Shown here one piece after another: positions 62,673 through 64,000 of a stretch of DNA of 64,000 nucleotides; position 1 is the first letter of the stretch; each line of letters starts with the position of its first letter. Source of the DNA: Limibacter armeniacum. GTDB taxonomy: Bacteria > Bacteroidota > Bacteroidia > Cytophagales > Flammeovirgaceae. The translations under genes were made by a program, and so were the position numbers. The notes below the pieces were generated by a model. It was not told the origin of the DNA. It worked only from the letters and a program-made list of their open reading frames with translations, and did no database searches. The DNA lies in assembly GCF_036880985.1 (NCBI RefSeq), contig NZ_JBAJNO010000009.1:2454501-2518500 (forward strand), read 5' to 3'.

Positions 62673-62866
62673 TCGAGCGTACGTTCGTTGCTTATTTAGT
62701 TTTGGTAGTGGTAAAAGAGGTTTATTTCTCTTTGACAAAGTTCTATTTTTTTATTTTTGAATCACAAATAATCTACTAAAAATTCAAATGAGTGTTAATA
62801 AAGATTCGTTAACGCTCTCTCTTGAGTATTTATAGTTTTTTCATTTTATGTGACAATACCATATTT

Positions 62867-62874
62867 TAAATTTG
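62867..62874 (+). promoter_or_regulatory. Candidate -7 element for the TlpA-NosL genes
   Basis: TAAATTTG matches TAnnTTTG exactly, 44 bases before the TlpA ATG at 62918. Confidence 0.5.
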
Positions 62875-62917
62875 TGCCATAACGAATTGAATGACAGCTA
62901 AACTTACGGGAATGAAT

Positions 62918-63427
62918 ATGTCTTTAAAGAAACTTATCGTCACCTCTTTATATATCTCAGTTATAACTACCTTGTTATCATGTGGTGGTGCCAAAACACC
63001 AAAGCCAGGTGAAACTGCGCCAGATTTTTCACTCAGCAGTGTAGACGGGCAAACCTACTCCTTGTCAGGGCAAAAAGGCAAACTAACAATGGTTAATTTT
63101 TGGACTGATAACTGTGATATCTGTAAGAAAGAATTTCCAATGATTGAAAAGTACTACAAAGAGCTGGCTGGCGAAGATTTGGAAATACTCGCTGTATATA
63201 TTGGCGAATCCAAAACAGCTCCTGAAGAGTTCAAGCAAAATTTCGGAATTTCATTTCCAATCCTGACCGGTGGGCAAGAGGTTGCTTTCGGGCAATACAA
63301 TGTAAGGGCAACGCCTACCAATTTCCTGATCAACCCTGAAGGAAAGGTAATTCGCAAGATTGTAGGCTTTGTCGATAAGCAACAAATTGAGAACCTTCTG
63401 AAAAGTCTTAAAAGACACGATGGTTAA
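62918..63427 (+). CDS. TlpA/ResA-like thiol-disulfide oxidoreductase lipoprotein
   Basis: 169 residues from the ATG at 62918; ATGs at 62891 and 62912 lie upstream in frame. The lipoprotein signal (LIVTSLYISVITTLLSC, Cys22) is followed by an AhpC/TSA thioredoxin fold with ETAPDFSLSSVDGQTYSLS, the redox active site NFWTDNCDICKKEFP (C-x-x-C), the cis-Pro loop RATPTNFLINPEGKVIRKIVGF and a C-terminal helix. It should reduce disulfides in the periplasm, for cytochrome c maturation or copper-protein assembly. It is 27 bases before the NosL gene and probably co-transcribed. Confidence 0.93.
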   Translation: MSLKKLIVTSLYISVITTLLSCGGAKTPKPGETAPDFSLSSVDGQTYSLSGQKGKLTMVNFWTDNCDICKKEFPMIEKYYKELAGEDLEILAVYIGESKTAPEEFKQNFGISFPILTGGQEVAFGQYNVRATPTNFLINPEGKVIRKIVGFVDKQQIENLLKSLKRHDG

Positions 63428-63454
63428 CATCTTCACAGTCTAAATTCAAATTCA

Positions 63455-63937
63455 ATGAGATATTTATTAGGGGCATTAACAGTACTTATGTTATGCATCA
63501 CAGGATGTAATACCAAAACATCCGACCAAGGCAACACAGAAACCGAAACTACCTCACAGGTGAACTATGACTGTGCTTTTTGTGGGATGCCTTCTCAAGA
63601 GTACCCAAAATGGAATGCCAACACAACCTCACAGGATGGTACTGAGAAACACTATTGCAGTAGCAGATGCCTGTTTGTAGCAATTACAGAGACCAAAGAA
63701 ATGGCTGAAAGTCTGAAAACTGTCAATGTTACGGACTACTATACACTTAAGAAAACGGATGGTAAAAGTGCCTACTATGTTTCAGGAAGTGATATTACAG
63801 GTCCTATGGGGAAAGGTTTTGTTGCTTTCTCATCCAAAGAAGCTGCTGATGAGTTTTCCAAAGACCATAACGGAAAACAAGTTCTGACATTTGAAGAGAT
63901 TGATCTAGAAGCTGTAAAAGCTTCTATTGAAGACTAA
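63455..63937 (+). CDS. NosL-family copper-binding lipoprotein
   Basis: 160 residues with a lipoprotein signal (LLGALTVLMLCITGC, Cys18). The mature protein has the NosL signature: CAFCGMPSQEYPKWNA with its metal-binding Cys-x-x-Cys-Gly-Met, then CSSRCLFVAITETKEM, VTDYYTLKKTDGKSAYYVSGSDITGPMGKGFVAFSSKEAADEF. NosL delivers copper to nitrous oxide reductase in known systems. No nosZ is in the window, so here it may serve another copper enzyme, with the TlpA-like partner keeping the cysteines reduced (inference). Confidence 0.92.
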   Translation: MRYLLGALTVLMLCITGCNTKTSDQGNTETETTSQVNYDCAFCGMPSQEYPKWNANTTSQDGTEKHYCSSRCLFVAITETKEMAESLKTVNVTDYYTLKKTDGKSAYYVSGSDITGPMGKGFVAFSSKEAADEFSKDHNGKQVLTFEEIDLEAVKASIED

Positions 63938-63950
63938 TAATACATAAAAC

Positions 63951-63980
63951 AAAAGCGGAGCCTAAAGGCTCCGCTTTTTT
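63951..63980 (+). terminator. Intrinsic terminator of the TlpA-NosL unit
   Basis: AAGCGGAGCC and GGCTCCGCTT form a perfect 10-base stem with a TAAA loop, followed by TTTTTT. Confidence 0.95.
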
Positions 63981-64000
63981 GTAGTTCATTTTCATATTTA

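Noticed and set aside
1-64000. CRISPR arrays, tRNA or rRNA genes
   Set aside because: No regularly spaced repeats, no cloverleaf with a T-loop, and no rRNA-like conserved blocks were seen.

Overview
The window comes from a Bacteroidota chromosome, most likely of the order Cytophagales (inferred). The signs are a complete SusC/SusD pair with its own ECF sigma factor and FecR-type anti-sigma factor, family-specific proteins (YifB, BatA-like, DUF1573, DUF6048/DUF6452, the long L25 form, a Rho with an extended N-terminus), many Cys-anchored lipoproteins, weak Shine-Dalgarno sequences, and repeated matches to the Bacteroidota -7 element TAnnTTTG. No tRNA, rRNA, CRISPR array or prophage was seen. 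Apart from one IS982-type element and a decayed accessory patch at about 29.2-34.0 kb, this looks like stable housekeeping chromosome.

Layout. 0-6.7 kb (minus): an apparent operon of an eight-haem TPR cytochrome lipoprotein, a secreted amidase/golvesin/Fn3 protein and an outer-membrane beta-barrel. 6.7-12.2 kb (minus): CYTH phosphatase, YifB ATPase, TPR lipoprotein and UvrB. 12.9-15.0 kb (plus): phosphate butyryltransferase and butyrate kinase. 15.1-23.7 kb (minus): a nutrient-uptake locus read as sigma factor, FecR, STN-containing SusC, SusD and a Tat-exported metallophosphoesterase, which points to cell-surface signalling that controls uptake of a phosphorylated substrate (inference). 24.0-29.2 kb: lipoprotein of unknown role, MscS channel, YoaK membrane protein and SDR oxidoreductase. 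29.2-34.0 kb: accessory patch with a small glycine-zipper membrane protein, a second broken copy of it, a polysaccharide deacetylase, a serine hydrolase, a truncated IS30-like transposase and a gene remnant.

34.0-45.4 kb: glycine dehydrogenase GcvP behind a structured leader, PRPP synthetase, ribosomal protein L25, Dps, an M15-like membrane protein, fumarylacetoacetase and RecQ. 45.6-51.1 kb: BatA-like von Willebrand protein, OmpH/Skp-like lipoprotein, DUF1573 protein, and an overlapping DUF6048/DUF6452 pair in which the DUF6452 unit is duplicated. 51.2-52.1 kb: IS982-family insertion. 52.2-64.0 kb: ROK glucokinase, fused trehalose-phosphate synthase/phosphatase, a 1124-residue transporter-like/HEAT/cyclic-nucleotide-domain protein, Rho, a ceramidase-like protein, and a TlpA thioredoxin plus NosL copper-site pair.

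Most transcription units end in clear intrinsic hairpins, several shared by convergent genes. The least explained items are the GcvP leader with mutually exclusive pairings, the duplicated small membrane-protein locus flanking the deacetylase/hydrolase pair, the second copy of the sigma-FecR spacer at 25.5 kb, the cytochrome/barrel operon, and the large HEAT/CNB membrane protein whose nucleotide-binding cassette lacks its usual arginine. No database search was possible. Domain names come from reading motifs and overall architecture.
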